NCBI GenBank assembly: GCA_038373865.1
Contig: JAXGGA010000067.1
Coordinates: 124,001-188,000, forward strand
Source of the DNA: Uloborus plumipes
Lineage: Eukaryota > Arthropoda > Arachnida > Araneae > Uloboridae
Length of the DNA stretch: 64,000 nt
Direction of reading: 5' to 3'
In this document: positions 25,600 to 35,922 of the stretch, piece by piece
How positions within the stretch are numbered: the first letter of the stretch is position 1
How the letters are laid out: every line of letters begins with the position of its first letter
The notes under the pieces: generated by a model
What the model saw: the letters and a program-made list of their open reading frames with translations, nothing else
Told to the model about the DNA's origin: nothing
Database searches by the model: none
Program-made: the position numbers and the translations under genes

Positions 25600-26910
25600 G
25601 GTATTGAGATGGGGAATTTGTGTGTCGGTCGGTCGGTCTGTCGGTCGGTCTGTCTGTCCCCCCCTAATAACTTTTGAATGAACATTCCGATTTTGACAAA
25701 CTTTTTTTTGTTGGAAAGATCTCGGCGAGTACAGCTCATTCCCATATTTGATTTTTTGATTTGAACAATTTTTGGTTACAACTTTGAGCCGTTCAAAAAA
25801 CCGGTCCCGCGATACTAACTTTTTAATGAACAGTCCGATTTGAACAAACTTTTTTTTGTTGGAAAGAACTTTTCAAGGGTACTTCATTCCCGTATTTACA
25901 TTTCCGATTTGAACAATTTTTCGTTCAACATTGAACCGCTCAATCAAGCTGTCACCCCTAATAACTTTTGAATGAACAGTCCGATTTAAACAAACTTTTT
26001 TTTGTTTGAAGCATCTCGGCAAGGATACTTTATTACCGTATTTAAATTTTCAATTTGAACACTTTTGGTTCAACATTGAACCTTTTAAGCAACCTTTCTC
26101 CACCAATAACTTTTGAGTGAACCGTCCGAATGGAATAATTTTTTTTTTTGTTCGAAAGATCTCATCGAGTGCAGCTCATTCCCATATTTGATTTTTCGAT
26201 TTGGACAATTTTTGGTTCAACTTTGAACCGTTCAAACCACCTTATCCCGCGATGCTAACTTTTGAGTGAACAATCCGATTTGAACAAACTTTTTTTTGTT
26301 CGAAAGATCTTTTCAAGGATACTTCATTCCCGTATCTACATTTTCGATTTGAACAATTTTTCGTTCAACATTGAACCGCTCAATCAAGCTGTCACCCCTA
26401 ATATCTTTTGAGTGAACAGTCCGATTTAAATAAACTTTTTTTTGTTCGAAGGATCTCAGCAAGGATACTTCATTACCGTATTTAAATTTTCAATTTGAAC
26501 ACTTTTTCGTTCAACATTGAACAGTTCAAGCAACCTTTCCCCACCTAATAACTTTTGAGTGAACCGTCCGAATGGAATAAACATTTTTTGTTTGAAAGAT
26601 CTCGGAGAGGCTTTCCCATACATTCCCATATTTCGCTTTTTGATTTGAACCATTTTTCGTTCAATATTGAACCGTTCAGAAAAAAAAATTAACATTAGCG
26701 TCTACGAGGAATTTGAGTTGAATGTTGATCCTGAACTTAAAGTCGGATTTCCTTCAAACTAACTTTGTAAGAAAATGGTTTTGATAAATAATGTTTGTAA
26801 CGTACTTTTCTGAGTAATCTTCTGTGAGGACTCTGATTCCGACTCCGACTCCGCAAACATGGCGGAAATGCATTCTCAGAAAAAAAATTACTGACTGTGC
26901 AGACGATTTT
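25600..26910 (+). repeat. 147 bp tandem monomers in a 440 bp higher-order repeat
   Basis: Seven monomers start (at 'c' of 'ctttt') near 25671, 25819, 25965, 26110, 26259, 26405 and 26552, spaced 145-148 bp. Three monomer types alternate A-B-C-A-B-C-A: for example 'gctcattcccatatttg' marks A, 'caatcaagctgtcaccc' marks the end of B, 'attaccgtatttaaattttc' marks C. Equivalent monomers are 439-442 bp apart. The array is preceded by a tcggtcgg/tctgtctg tetranucleotide run (25626-25660) and followed by ACTCCGACTCCG sequence near 26830-26850, the same order as at 1.9-2.9 kb. Confidence 0.92.
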
Positions 26911-27163
26911 TTGTTTATTTATTCATTTGTTTTATTTTATTTATTATTATTATTTTTTTTTTTTTTGGCAGACGATGTTTTTTTTGTAACAAAAATTTTT
27001 CATTCACGAGAACATTTTATTCTTTATTTATATTTAACAACTGGCAACAGATTAAAAGTGAAATTCGAGACATTTTATTAACGGACGAGCTTTTTTTTTT
27101 CTTTTTCTTTCTTTGATAAAATGTGTTTGATGCTCTTTGTACTTTTATTTATTTATTTATTCA

Positions 27164-27200
<37 letters not shown>

Positions 27201-27815
27201 TTGAAAACGATGGAGGATTTTTTCTACGGAGGAACTGTAACAGTTACACTCTTTAAAAGGTGTGACAAAACTTTATTTATTCGTTAATTACTTTTTACGT
27301 GTCTATTTCATCTGATGAAAGGGGTACATTTTGCTTTTCGAAATCAGCTCTTAGTGCTAAAAAGGTACGTTTGACATAATTTTAAGTCTCATATAATCAA
27401 AAGAATAATGAACAGATGCGAGAATACCGATGTCGATGTACGGGAAAGTAGGCTCGTTTAGTTCTTGACAGAACTTCTTGTTAGTACTAGTCAGCATGGA
27501 ATAGGAAAGTAACCGAGTTGAAGGCAGAAATTCTCCTAAAGAAGCAAAGAGAGCCATAAAAAACTGGTAGCTAATGTGAAATTAGAGCACAAGCAAGAGA
27601 CCGCACATTAGTATGTTAAAACTTAGTAAATTTAAAGGCAGATCTTATTTATAAAGTGATAAGTAACTCTATGCTTTTCGATGTTTACATATGACAAAAA
27701 TAATTGCAATCATATTTAAAGAGATACACATAACGTCTATTTGAAAGATCTAAATATATAATGTAAGCATACACTTAAAAAATGAATATTGTGTTCCCAT
27801 TATAATACAGCTAAC
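26911..27815. other. low-complexity AT-rich stretch
   Basis: Includes a (TTA)n run at about 27166-27201 and several T runs. A minus-strand frame at 27357-27557 starts with MALFASLGEFLPSTRLLSYS but has no supporting gene structure. Confidence 0.5.
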
Positions 27816-27960
27816 TTTATAGTAATAAACTGTAAAAAGTGCTAACTGTAAAATTGCTAATTTTACATTTTATTACTGTGCATTTTACAGTTTAAACTGG
27901 AACCTCTGCTGCCAGCTCCAAAGCAGAATACTTAGTGCTGTTCTGCGACGCAAAATTATT
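27816..27960 (+). repeat. 'actgtgcattttacag' repeat, copy A
   Basis: Contains 'attactgtgcattttacag' followed by 'aactggaacctctgctgcc', shared with copies near 31.6, 36.5 and 36.7 kb. Rich in TTTACAGT/ACTGTAAA pairs that would let the DNA fold back on itself. Confidence 0.75.
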
Positions 27961-28734
27961 TGCCTAAAATTGTTCTGCAAGATAGATTTATACAGTATAT
28001 ATTTACCGTCAAAATGTTACCAAAAAGTGTTTTCTCATTTTTACATATAATATACGCATAATATATGCATCATGAAATCAACTGTAACAGAGTGGACATC
28101 CAACAGTACAAATTAACTACCATAAGAAAAGAATGAGGCTCACCCTGGTTGTTGACAACATATCAGATTGAATGCAATTGCTTATTTTATTTCCAAAAGG
28201 CTTGTAACAGAGTGGACAATTCGAAACATAAAAAAACACAGAATAGTGTTTTTTGGGGAATTTTTTTTCATTTGCGTAATAAACTGCAGAAATGGTGTTA
28301 GAAGCATCTTCTGTGCACTACAGTATCATTTATTTTGTTGTTACATTTCAGTTTAATTTTAAATCACATTGAAAATTCTAGCAATTTGAAGCTGGGACAC
28401 GTCATTTTCTCCTTCAGATAATTTTTGTTGTGTAATTTCTAAATGGATTATACCTAATCAATTGATACTTGATGGCACAAAATTAAATGGAGAACCAATA
28501 AAAAATACACTTAATGGGTGGTAATAATTAAAATTGATTTTAAAAAATTCTAAAGTCTCGGATATGATTTGTACCATTTTCATTGGAATGACCCATATAT
28601 GTTTGCGTCTTTACATGCTGTCTTTTTTTTTTTTTTTTTTTTTTTTTTTTGTGTGTCTGTGTGTGTTTTTTTTAAGAACTGGAATAGAGAGAGTCGCGAA
28701 ATTATTTGCACTGTTTTCAGCCTTTGACGAATGT
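27961..28734. other. AT-rich stretch, two small 'gtaacagagtggac' direct repeats
   Basis: 'tgtaacagagtggac' occurs near 28083 and again near 28203. A T30 run at about 28621-28650 precedes the LINE remnant. Nothing else seen. Confidence 0.45.
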
Positions 28735-29030
28735 TTCAAGTCATCAAAGATCACCAGAAAAGAAGTTGTAATACCTCTTTCTTTGGGCCACACCAGATTT
28801 ACTCATAGACATCTGTTTTGCCCTTATGTAACACACGTAATGTCAATCAGACAGTATTGCATATACAATGGATATTTCCTCGCGATTGTCCAAATTTCAA
28901 TCATATTCGTTTCAGATTCTTTAGTCATTTTCATCCTTCTTTGAAAGACTTGTTAGGGAAATTGTTCCTTCTTTAGCAGATTGGATTTCTGTTTTTTTGC
29001 TATTCAAAATTTAAAACTTCATTGACGTGT
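28735..29030 (+). pseudogene. non-LTR retrotransposon 3' coding remnant
   Basis: The plus frame reads SSKITRKEVVIPLSLGHTRF then THRHLF, matching the 'R.EEVVL.RLRIGHT.LTH..L' block after RNase H in R1/I/Jockey-type LINE ORF2 proteins. After a frameshift near 28870-28885 it continues DCPNFNHIRFRFFSHF and SLKDLLGK, the usual 'C..Y...R' and 'L...LG' tail. Only this C-terminal end survives. It is a different copy and a different subfamily from the LINE at 44-47 kb, which lacks this GHT block. Confidence 0.68.
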
Positions 29031-29579
29031 TGATTTCAGCAAAAATTTTCTTAATTCTAAAGGCTCTTATATCAAAGGTGTCAAAATGAAAATTCATTTT
29101 GACACCTTTACTTGTAAACAATTGTATGGCTCAGTATAGCCTATTAAGGCTTTTATGCCAAAAATCCAACCAAATCAACTTAATTTTTTAATACCATGGT
29201 AAAGACAATAATTATTTTCAAAATTTGTTTAATTTTTCTATGAAGAGTTTGAATTAGAAAGATTTCATAAGTTTGCAAATACTTCTTACTTTATATTTAT
29301 TAATTCATATTTCAAATGCTTTAGTTTGACAAATATATTTATAATCATGTTATTAATGCTTACTATATACATACTTCATCATCGGTTCAGAAATTCAGTT
29401 CAAAAAACTCAAGTTCAAAAATTTCAAACTCGGCATTAGGACGTTAACTAATTTCCAGATCTCAGAACAAATGTTAATAAACATTTTTCCGATTGTGGGG
29501 GGGGGGGGCTTGGATTACACCTATTTTCCTAATTTTAGCCTGAAGTTAATTGTTTCAAATATAATGACTTCGTCCCCGC
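29031..29579. other. AT-rich stretch with one perfect palindrome
   Basis: A 36 bp palindrome lies at 29074-29109 (listed separately) and a G11 run near 29498. No coding motif. Confidence 0.5.
29074..29109. repeat. perfect 17 bp inverted repeat, 2-nt spacer
   Basis: Arms aaaggtgtcaaaatgaa (29074-29090) and its exact complement (29093-29109). It could form a cruciform or a hairpin in RNA. It lies 44 bp downstream of the LINE remnant but is not obviously part of it. Confidence 0.95.
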
Positions 29580-31170
29580 GATTCTCTCAAGCGGAAAAAT
29601 TGTTTTAAAATAATTTGAATGACTATTTTTACTTCAAGCTCCGTCAGAAAATTTGCGGCCAAAATGTGAAATCCCGGAAAACTTGAAAGGAGACTCCCCT
29701 CCCCCTCTCCCCCGCGTTTCTCTTACGCGAAAAAATTGTTTTAAACATCATTTGAATAAATAATTTTTACTGCGATTTCCGTAAGTGCAATTCTGCGGCA
29801 ATATGTGAAATGCTGAAGAACTTTAAACAAAGCTTTGCCCCCGCGATTCTCTCACCGGAAAATTGTTTTTAATACAATCTGAATAACTAATTTGCGGTCA
29901 AAATGATAATGCTCGCAGAACTACAGACGTAGCTTCGTGTCCCCTCGATTCTTCTGCAGGAAAAACTACTTGAAATCTTAATTTGTTCTGTAAGATTTGT
30001 CCCAGCAGTTCTGCGGTCAAAACGCAAAGAGAACTTCAAGCAAACACCCCCCCCCCCGCCATTTATTGATGAGTAACGATTTATTGTTTCAAAGAAAATT
30101 TGAAAAGCTAATTTGTTCTGGAAGTTTAGTTGCTGACGTTCTGTGGCCAAAATGTGAAAGCCCGTAGAACTTTAAACGAAGATTGCGCCCCTCGATTCTC
30201 TCAACAGGAAGAGTTAATAGTTTTAAACATCATTTGAATAACTAATATGCACTGCAAGTTTCGTCTCTGAAGTTCTGCGGCCAAACTGTGAAAGATCTCG
30301 AAACTTCAAGCGAGTACCCCCCTCCCCCTGCCGGGATTCTCTCACGAGGAAAAAATATTTTCAGCATTGTCGAATACCTAATTAGTACCGCAAGTTTCGT
30401 CACTGAAGTTCTGCGGATAAAATATGTAGGCTCGCAGAATTTCAAACGAAGCCCTTTTCCCGCGATTCTTTAACAATGAAGAATTAATTGTTTAAAACAT
30501 AATTTGAATAACTATAGTTTGTACTGCAAGTTTCGTCACTGAAGTTCTGTGGATAAAATGTGTATGCCTCCCGCAGAACTTCAAACGAATCCCGCTCCCC
30601 GCGACTCTTTAACGCGGAAGAATTAATTGTTTAAAACATAATTTGAAAAATGATTTGTACTACACGCTTCGTCACTGAAGTTCTGCGGCCAAAATGTGAA
30701 AGCCTGAAGAATTTCAAGCGAAGCTTGCGTCCCCGCGATTCCCTCCTTCATGAGGAAACATGGTTTTAAACATAACTGAATATCTAATAGAAAAACAAAG
30801 TGTCGTCACTGAAGTTCTGTGGATAAAATGTGAACACCTGCAAAACTTCAATTGAAAATCTGCGCCCCTGCGACTCTCTTGCGAAAAAATTGTTTCAAAC
30901 ATAATTTGAAGAACTGATTTGTGTACCTACCACAAGCTTCGTCACTTAAGATCTGCGGCCAAAATGTGAAAACTCGCAGAATTTCAGACTAAGTTTGCGT
31001 CCCCGCGATTCTCATGCGGAAAAAAATAATCGTTGGAAACCTTATTTGAATAACGAATGTGTCCTGCAAGTTTCATAACTAAAGTTCTGTTGCCCAAATA
31101 AGAAGGACTGCAGAACTTCAAACGAAGCCTGCGCAAATGTCATCACTGAAGTTCTGCGGAGGTCCTCAGA
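29580..31170 (+). repeat. ~135 bp tandem array, about 12-13 copies
   Basis: The phrase '(a)ctgaagttctgcggccaaaa' recurs with mutations near 29645, 29783, 29888, 30003, 30132, 30268, 30402, 30538, 30675, 30808, 30944, 31078 and 31146. From 30268 on the spacing is 133-137 bp; earlier spacings are less regular. Each unit also has 'cccgcgattct(c/t)t' and 'ttgttttaaacataatttga'. Copies are well diverged, so it is an old array. Frames across it on both strands are not genes. Confidence 0.93.
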
Positions 31171-31258
31171 AGCTCAAGTCAAGTCGTCCGCACGTCTGCT
31201 GTGGGCTGTGGTCTATATGGCACCGCCATATAAGTCGATAGCACGACAAGTCGATAAT

Positions 31259-31308
31259 CAGGCAATAATGTCGGTAGCCTGCCATTACGGCGCCGACATT
31301 ATTGCCTG
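31259..31308. repeat. perfect 16 bp inverted repeat, 18-nt loop
   Basis: CAGGCAATAATGTCGG (31259-31274) is matched by its exact complement at 31293-31308, with a GC-rich loop. It lies just after the 135 bp array. Confidence 0.95.
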
Positions 31309-31559
31309 CTGCTCTGCGAGACATGGGCTACGAGCGAAACGTTTTTTTTTTTCCTTCTTTCGAACGAGAACGTTTTTTTTTTTTTTGCGCGCTTTCGACC
31401 TATAAAGTTTTTTTTGTTTTTGTTTTTGTTTGCTTAATTTTGAATACAATTGTTCTGCAGCCCCAATGTCTGTTCTACGACGTTCGTCGTCGATTTAGCA
31501 GTATTCTGCTTTCGGGGCTGCCAGTATTATACTGTTGTGTTTACAGTATGATGCGGCTA

Positions 31560-31715
31560 GATTTTGCTTCAATAAACTGTAAATTACCTTACTTTGCAGA
31601 AAAACTGTAAAAATGCTAGTTTTACTGTTTGTTACTGTGCATTTTACAGTTTTAAATTGGAACCTCGGCTGCCAGAATTATACTGTAAAAACAACAGTTC
31701 ATTTTTTGCAGTGCA
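31560..31715 (+). repeat. 'actgtgcattttacag' repeat, copy B
   Basis: Includes 'ttactgtgcattttacag', 'ggaacctcggctgccag' and 'tactgtaaaaacaacagttc', ending 'tttgcagtgca', the same layout as the end of copies C and D. Confidence 0.8.
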
Positions 31716-32232
31716 TTTATTGTAATTTACTCAATATTAAAATTACACTTTCGAAACAAAAGTTTTACACTCACCCCATTATCACAAATCCAACATATCT
31801 GAATGCTAACACGAATGTCAATAATGCATTTGAAACTCCTTCATTTCAAACTACTAAATATTCATAATACTCGGCGCAGAAATTGAAGAACGTGAAGTCT
31901 GTCAAGCGGTTAATATTCAAGATTAGGAAGTTGCGGAATTAATAGAGAAATGTGTTAGTTTCTGAAATGTATGTATATTTAACGAGACACGATTTGCCTC
32001 GGATTAGGCTCAGCGAGTTGGAATGTCATTCAGTTTGCAGACGCATCAGTAATAAAAGACGGTATTATTTGAAACTCGTCAACTTCATTAAGTTTGTGAA
32101 AGGAAGTTTTGAATCACGCATTATTATGCTCATACACTAGTTCTCATAGTTATAAGGACAACAGAAAACTGCAAAAAAAAAAAAAAAACTCAAATATTTT
32201 AGTGAACTATCAGCATAAAATGATTTTTTATG
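31716..32232. other. no recognised feature
   Basis: Two short open frames without motifs and an A15 run near 32172. Confidence 0.45.
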
Positions 32233-32776
32233 CACTGTGAAAAAAAATGTTATTTTTACAGTATAATATAACTGAATTTACAGTAATTTTACAGTAATAC
32301 ACTGTAAAATTTGCTAGTTTAGGGTCATTTAATGGAAATGTCAACCTCAGCCGAAGAAAAAAAAATACCGAAGTGAAAAAAGTATCAAAGAATAAATACA
32401 TAAGTAAAAATCATACATAATCAAGCATAAGAAGTTAAAAAAAAAGAAAAAGTATTGTAATTATCACTGAGATTACCCATAATAAATAATTTGTAGTGTT
32501 TAAAGTGCTCGTTATTCAATGGTTATGTTAGTCACACTCCATCTTGAGTAAAAGTGACACTTAAGACTAAACAAAATTAAGATTTAATAAATGTGTTTTA
32601 TGTTTTTAGAAGCCAACTTTACACATTTTTCAAATATATCGTTCAATTTTTAACATTTGCTTAACTTTGAGAAATTTTTGCCTCACAACACGAGCATTAA
32701 TTTTCAGGGTTGCAAAAATGTTACGTTAGTCACGCTGTTATTTTGGTTGAAAAAATATCTACTGGGTAATTCCACG

Positions 32777-33157
32777 GTGACTTACGTTACATTTTGACCA
32801 ACCCTTTTGCATTTAGCACCTCAGTGAGAGCAAATATTGCTATACAAACCTTGTACGAAAGTTATCCATGAAAATGACAGTCAAAAGCATAATAAAAATA
32901 CAAAAATACTTGCTGCATTTAAATTTTTCAAAATTTAGCAGCCAAAAATAAGGCAGTAACTTATGTTACACAAAAAGGGAATGCAATACCATGACAGTTC
33001 GTTCTAAGGCAAATCTCTGCACTTTCACAATTGTTTTTAGTTTGAATCATAATTTATCTTTTTTTTGGATAGTTTTAAGAAATTATTTTTACAAATTTAA
33101 AAATGTAGTTCAAAAATTGAAATTTATGGGAATTTTTAACTGAGTAACTTACGTTAC
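32777..33157 (+). promoter_or_regulatory. left subterminal motif cluster GTAACTTACGTTAC x3
   Basis: Copies at 32777-32790 (one change), 32956-32969 (one change) and 33144-33157 (exact). Matching copies lie on the far side of the ORF at 35715-35728, 35741-35754 and 35909-35922. The motif has GTAAC/GTTAC arms, suggesting a dimeric binding site, probably for the element's transposase. Confidence 0.8.
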
Positions 33158-33309
33158 AAAGTTCACTTATTAGCATATTTTTATTACAATAAATAAAGAA
33201 TGAAAATTCCAGTCCAGTTTAGATCAAGATATTGTAAAATAACAATTATAAGTTAAATTCACAGAAATTAAAAGAAAAACTCAATGATTTATATAAATAA
33301 TCAAACCTA

Positions 33310-35277
33310 TTACATAAGACTCATGTTTTTAAAAGTATAATGTCCCCGTTTATTAATAAGTTTAGGTGGTTCAATTTTTCGAATCATATTTTCTTTTGTG
33401 TAATAAATTTCATCTATCAATTTTGGCCATTTCCAATAGGTTCCAAAAGCAGTCATTGCTTTTATTTTACATTCGTTTCCTTCAACAGTCGTTACGATTC
33501 CAGGATACAATTTATTTTCGTAACTAACTGCATACCAGTCACCAATATTTATTTCACTTTTTTCTTCCAGTTCTTTGAAATCCTTCACTAAACGAAACCC
33601 CACAGTTTGTCCTTCTCGTATTCTTAAATGGTGTACTAATTTAATATTACTAATGTACGGAGCTTTAGAAAATATTTTAAATAAATTTAGCTTCTTGTAT
33701 CGTATTTCAATATCATTAGGAGTGACCTCAAGGACTTTTATTTTTGATGGCAGGTCTTGCGCAGCAGCAACAAATTCATTCGCATTAGTGACAATAAATT
33801 TTCGCTTCAATACAGCATTTCGCACACTCCGTTTTATTGAGCCACCTGTCCCATCCACAGGCCCTTTCCCATGGGAAGTAGCAAAATAGTTCCAAGTTAT
33901 TTTTTTTCTGTGATGTTCTTCAAGCATAGGCAATGCCGAAGCTACAAAGCGGTTTTTAAACTGACTACTTGGCCGATCTGACCAAATGTGCACTTTCTTT
34001 ACAGAATTAGGTAATTGTTCCATTATATAGTCTACGTATGGCACCACTGTTTCTTTTGAATGATTTAAATTGTCAGAAACAAGAGCGATTGCATTATGTT
34101 TCCCGAAATACCAGGCAGATGCAGTAAAAATTGAAATTTGTTTTTGTCGCCAGTGTGCGCTTTGCACCTCGTCCTGATACACGCATGTATAATTCTCTGC
34201 AAAATCCACTTGTAAAATTGCAATTTCAGAAATAAAAGATGGTGATAAAGCAGCTTTAATTTGCTGTCTGTAAGTAAGAGCCTGTTCGCATTTAATATGT
34301 ACATGTGTTAAAAAATGTGGCATGATTTTTTTCAGATAATTTCCTATATCATCTGAGTTTCCTTCTTCTAAAACTTTTTTAAGTTTTCCTGTATCATCGG
34401 TCTTCCAAACATACCAATTCAAGTCATTTAAAGTTTCGTTTTTGATAATTTCTGCCAGGGTATGTTCGAATTGATTCGAGCAATGTGCACATTCTCCATA
34501 CCAGCACTTGTCCGTTTTCTCTGAGCATAAAAAAGAAAAGTCTGTAAGAGATGAAACATCGTAATATTTTTTTAATGCTTCAGTAACCAACCTAAAATTT
34601 TCATGATACTGGCAGAGACATACATTTCTTAGAAGTTTACTTCTGAGTAAGACATGCTTCGGGCGAAGGTCAAAAAATTTGCTCTTTCCGATCTTGCAGT
34701 CAGGATGTTCTTCTACAAATAGTTGGTGCATTTCTCGAATGGAAAGAATAAGGTGTCTTGCTTGCACTTTTGATTTAGTTCCATTATCCTTTCTAACTAT
34801 TACAACATCTTTTACTCCTGGTGCTTGTCTTGACATTTCTTCCCTCTCGTAAAATTTTTTAACTTTTTTTACTATATCAATATTTATAGAGTTACTTCCA
34901 TTTCTTATAGCAGTATTATTTTCTTCCTCATTTTCCACTGCTACGAATTTCTCATACAATTTAGAGACAACCATCTTTTTTTTTCTTGGAGAATTGGGTA
35001 ATGCACGATTTGCTTTAGAAGTAGCTTTACCGAGAGAGCTCCTAGGTTTATATGCTGTGGTGGAATTAAGCGTGCATGTCTCAGTAGTAGATTGCTCTTT
35101 GATTTTACGCATTTTTTCTCTAAATTTTACTACTCTGAGCCTACACTCGTTTCTTATTTTATTCTGTATTTTTCTTTGTTGTGTTAAAGGAAGTTTTTCA
35201 ATTCCTTTTTTCTTCTTCATTCGTGATTGTTTAACATATTTTCTCATCTTTTTCTTATACTCCTTCATATTTTCCAT
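33310..35277 (-). CDS. DDE-type transposase of the Sola-like element
   Basis: A 655-codon open frame, by far the longest in the window. The N-terminus is very basic (KKKMRKYVKQSRMKKKKG). A Cys/His cluster follows: CLCQYHENF (about 220-228), then CWYGECAHC (258-266), possibly zinc-binding. The presumed catalytic core has LQVDFAENY (Asp358), YQDEVQSAHW (368-376), and HIWSDRPSSQFKN (Asp434), followed by ATSHGKGPVDGTGGSIKR (466-483); the third acidic residue is not obvious. A W-rich C-terminal module (GDWYAVSYENKLYPGIV) resembles a small beta-barrel. The true start is probably upstream: from ATG at 35332-35330 another frame reads MALTAAEKMRRRRDKLKKDG and would join after a single extra base near 35258. 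The product would cut and paste the element. I know similar proteins only as uncharacterised transposases. Confidence 0.75.
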   Translation of the reverse strand: MENMKEYKKKMRKYVKQSRMKKKKGIEKLPLTQQRKIQNKIRNECRLRVVKFREKMRKIKEQSTTETCTLNSTTAYKPRSSLGKATSKANRALPNSPRKKKMVVSKLYEKFVAVENEEENNTAIRNGSNSINIDIVKKVKKFYEREEMSRQAPGVKDVVIVRKDNGTKSKVQARHLILSIREMHQLFVEEHPDCKIGKSKFFDLRPKHVLLRSKLLRNVCLCQYHENFRLVTEALKKYYDVSSLTDFSFLCSEKTDKCWYGECAHCSNQFEHTLAEIIKNETLNDLNWYVWKTDDTGKLKKVLEEGNSDDIGNYLKKIMPHFLTHVHIKCEQALTYRQQIKAALSPSFISEIAILQVDFAENYTCVYQDEVQSAHWRQKQISIFTASAWYFGKHNAIALVSDNLNHSKETVVPYVDYIMEQLPNSVKKVHIWSDRPSSQFKNRFVASALPMLEEHHRKKITWNYFATSHGKGPVDGTGGSIKRSVRNAVLKRKFIVTNANEFVAAAQDLPSKIKVLEVTPNDIEIRYKKLNLFKIFSKAPYISNIKLVHHLRIREGQTVGFRLVKDFKELEEKSEINIGDWYAVSYENKLYPGIVTTVEGNECKIKAMTAFGTYWKWPKLIDEIYYTKENMIRKIEPPKLINKRGHYTFKNMSLM

Positions 35278-35714
35278 CTTTCTTTAGCTTATCCCTCCTA
35301 CGACGCATTTTTTCTGCAGCAGTCAGTGCCATTTTTAATAGAGCATACAAAATATTTCGTATGAAAGAAATAGATTTTTTAGATTTGTGTTTTACGAAAT
35401 ACATTTGATAACTTAAATTAGAATAGTAGCCACTTTTGAATACTTCATAGACATCACATCCTATGTACTGAATGCAAGGATATTTTTTTAGTGAATTAAC
35501 ATCTTAAAAGCCTAAAAGAATGATGTAATTTAGAAGAGACGTGTATATAAGCTTATTAGCAAACAAAGACATTTTAAGAAATATGATTAATTTAATATAA
35601 TAAAGTAAATACATAACGATAAAAGAAGGTTCGAATAAATTACTCCTACTAACCCCATAAGTTTATTCCACAATGTACTTTATTTCTAAACACAAGCATT
35701 TAAATTTTATTTGG

Positions 35715-35922
35715 GTAACTTACGTTACGTGCATATGCCAGTAACTTACGTTACGCATTTTGACTGTAGCACAAAGAATAAAATTAACAGTATTTGAAAG
35801 AAAACTATCATTATTTATTTGATACACACTTATAAGATAGAAAATATAACATTACTAATATTGTATTGCTCTTTCTTTATGCACATAAAAAACATTAACA
35901 TGTTTTTGGTAACTTACGTTAC
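35715..35922 (+). promoter_or_regulatory. right subterminal motif cluster GTAACTTACGTTAC x3
   Basis: Exact copies at 35715-35728, 35741-35754 and 35909-35922. They point the same way as the left cluster, so the two clusters are direct and not inverted relative to each other, unlike the TIRs. Confidence 0.85.

Noticed and set aside
27357..27557. Minus-strand frame MALFASLGEFLPSTRL...
   Set aside because: Reasonable codon look but no homology, splice or polyadenylation context.
29580..31170. CRISPR-like array
   Set aside because: Units are about 135 bp, contiguous and diverged, with no short repeat plus unique spacer structure; the genome is eukaryotic.
33340..33889. Plus-strand frames opposite the Sola-like transposase
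   Set aside because: Shadows of the 655-codon ORF.
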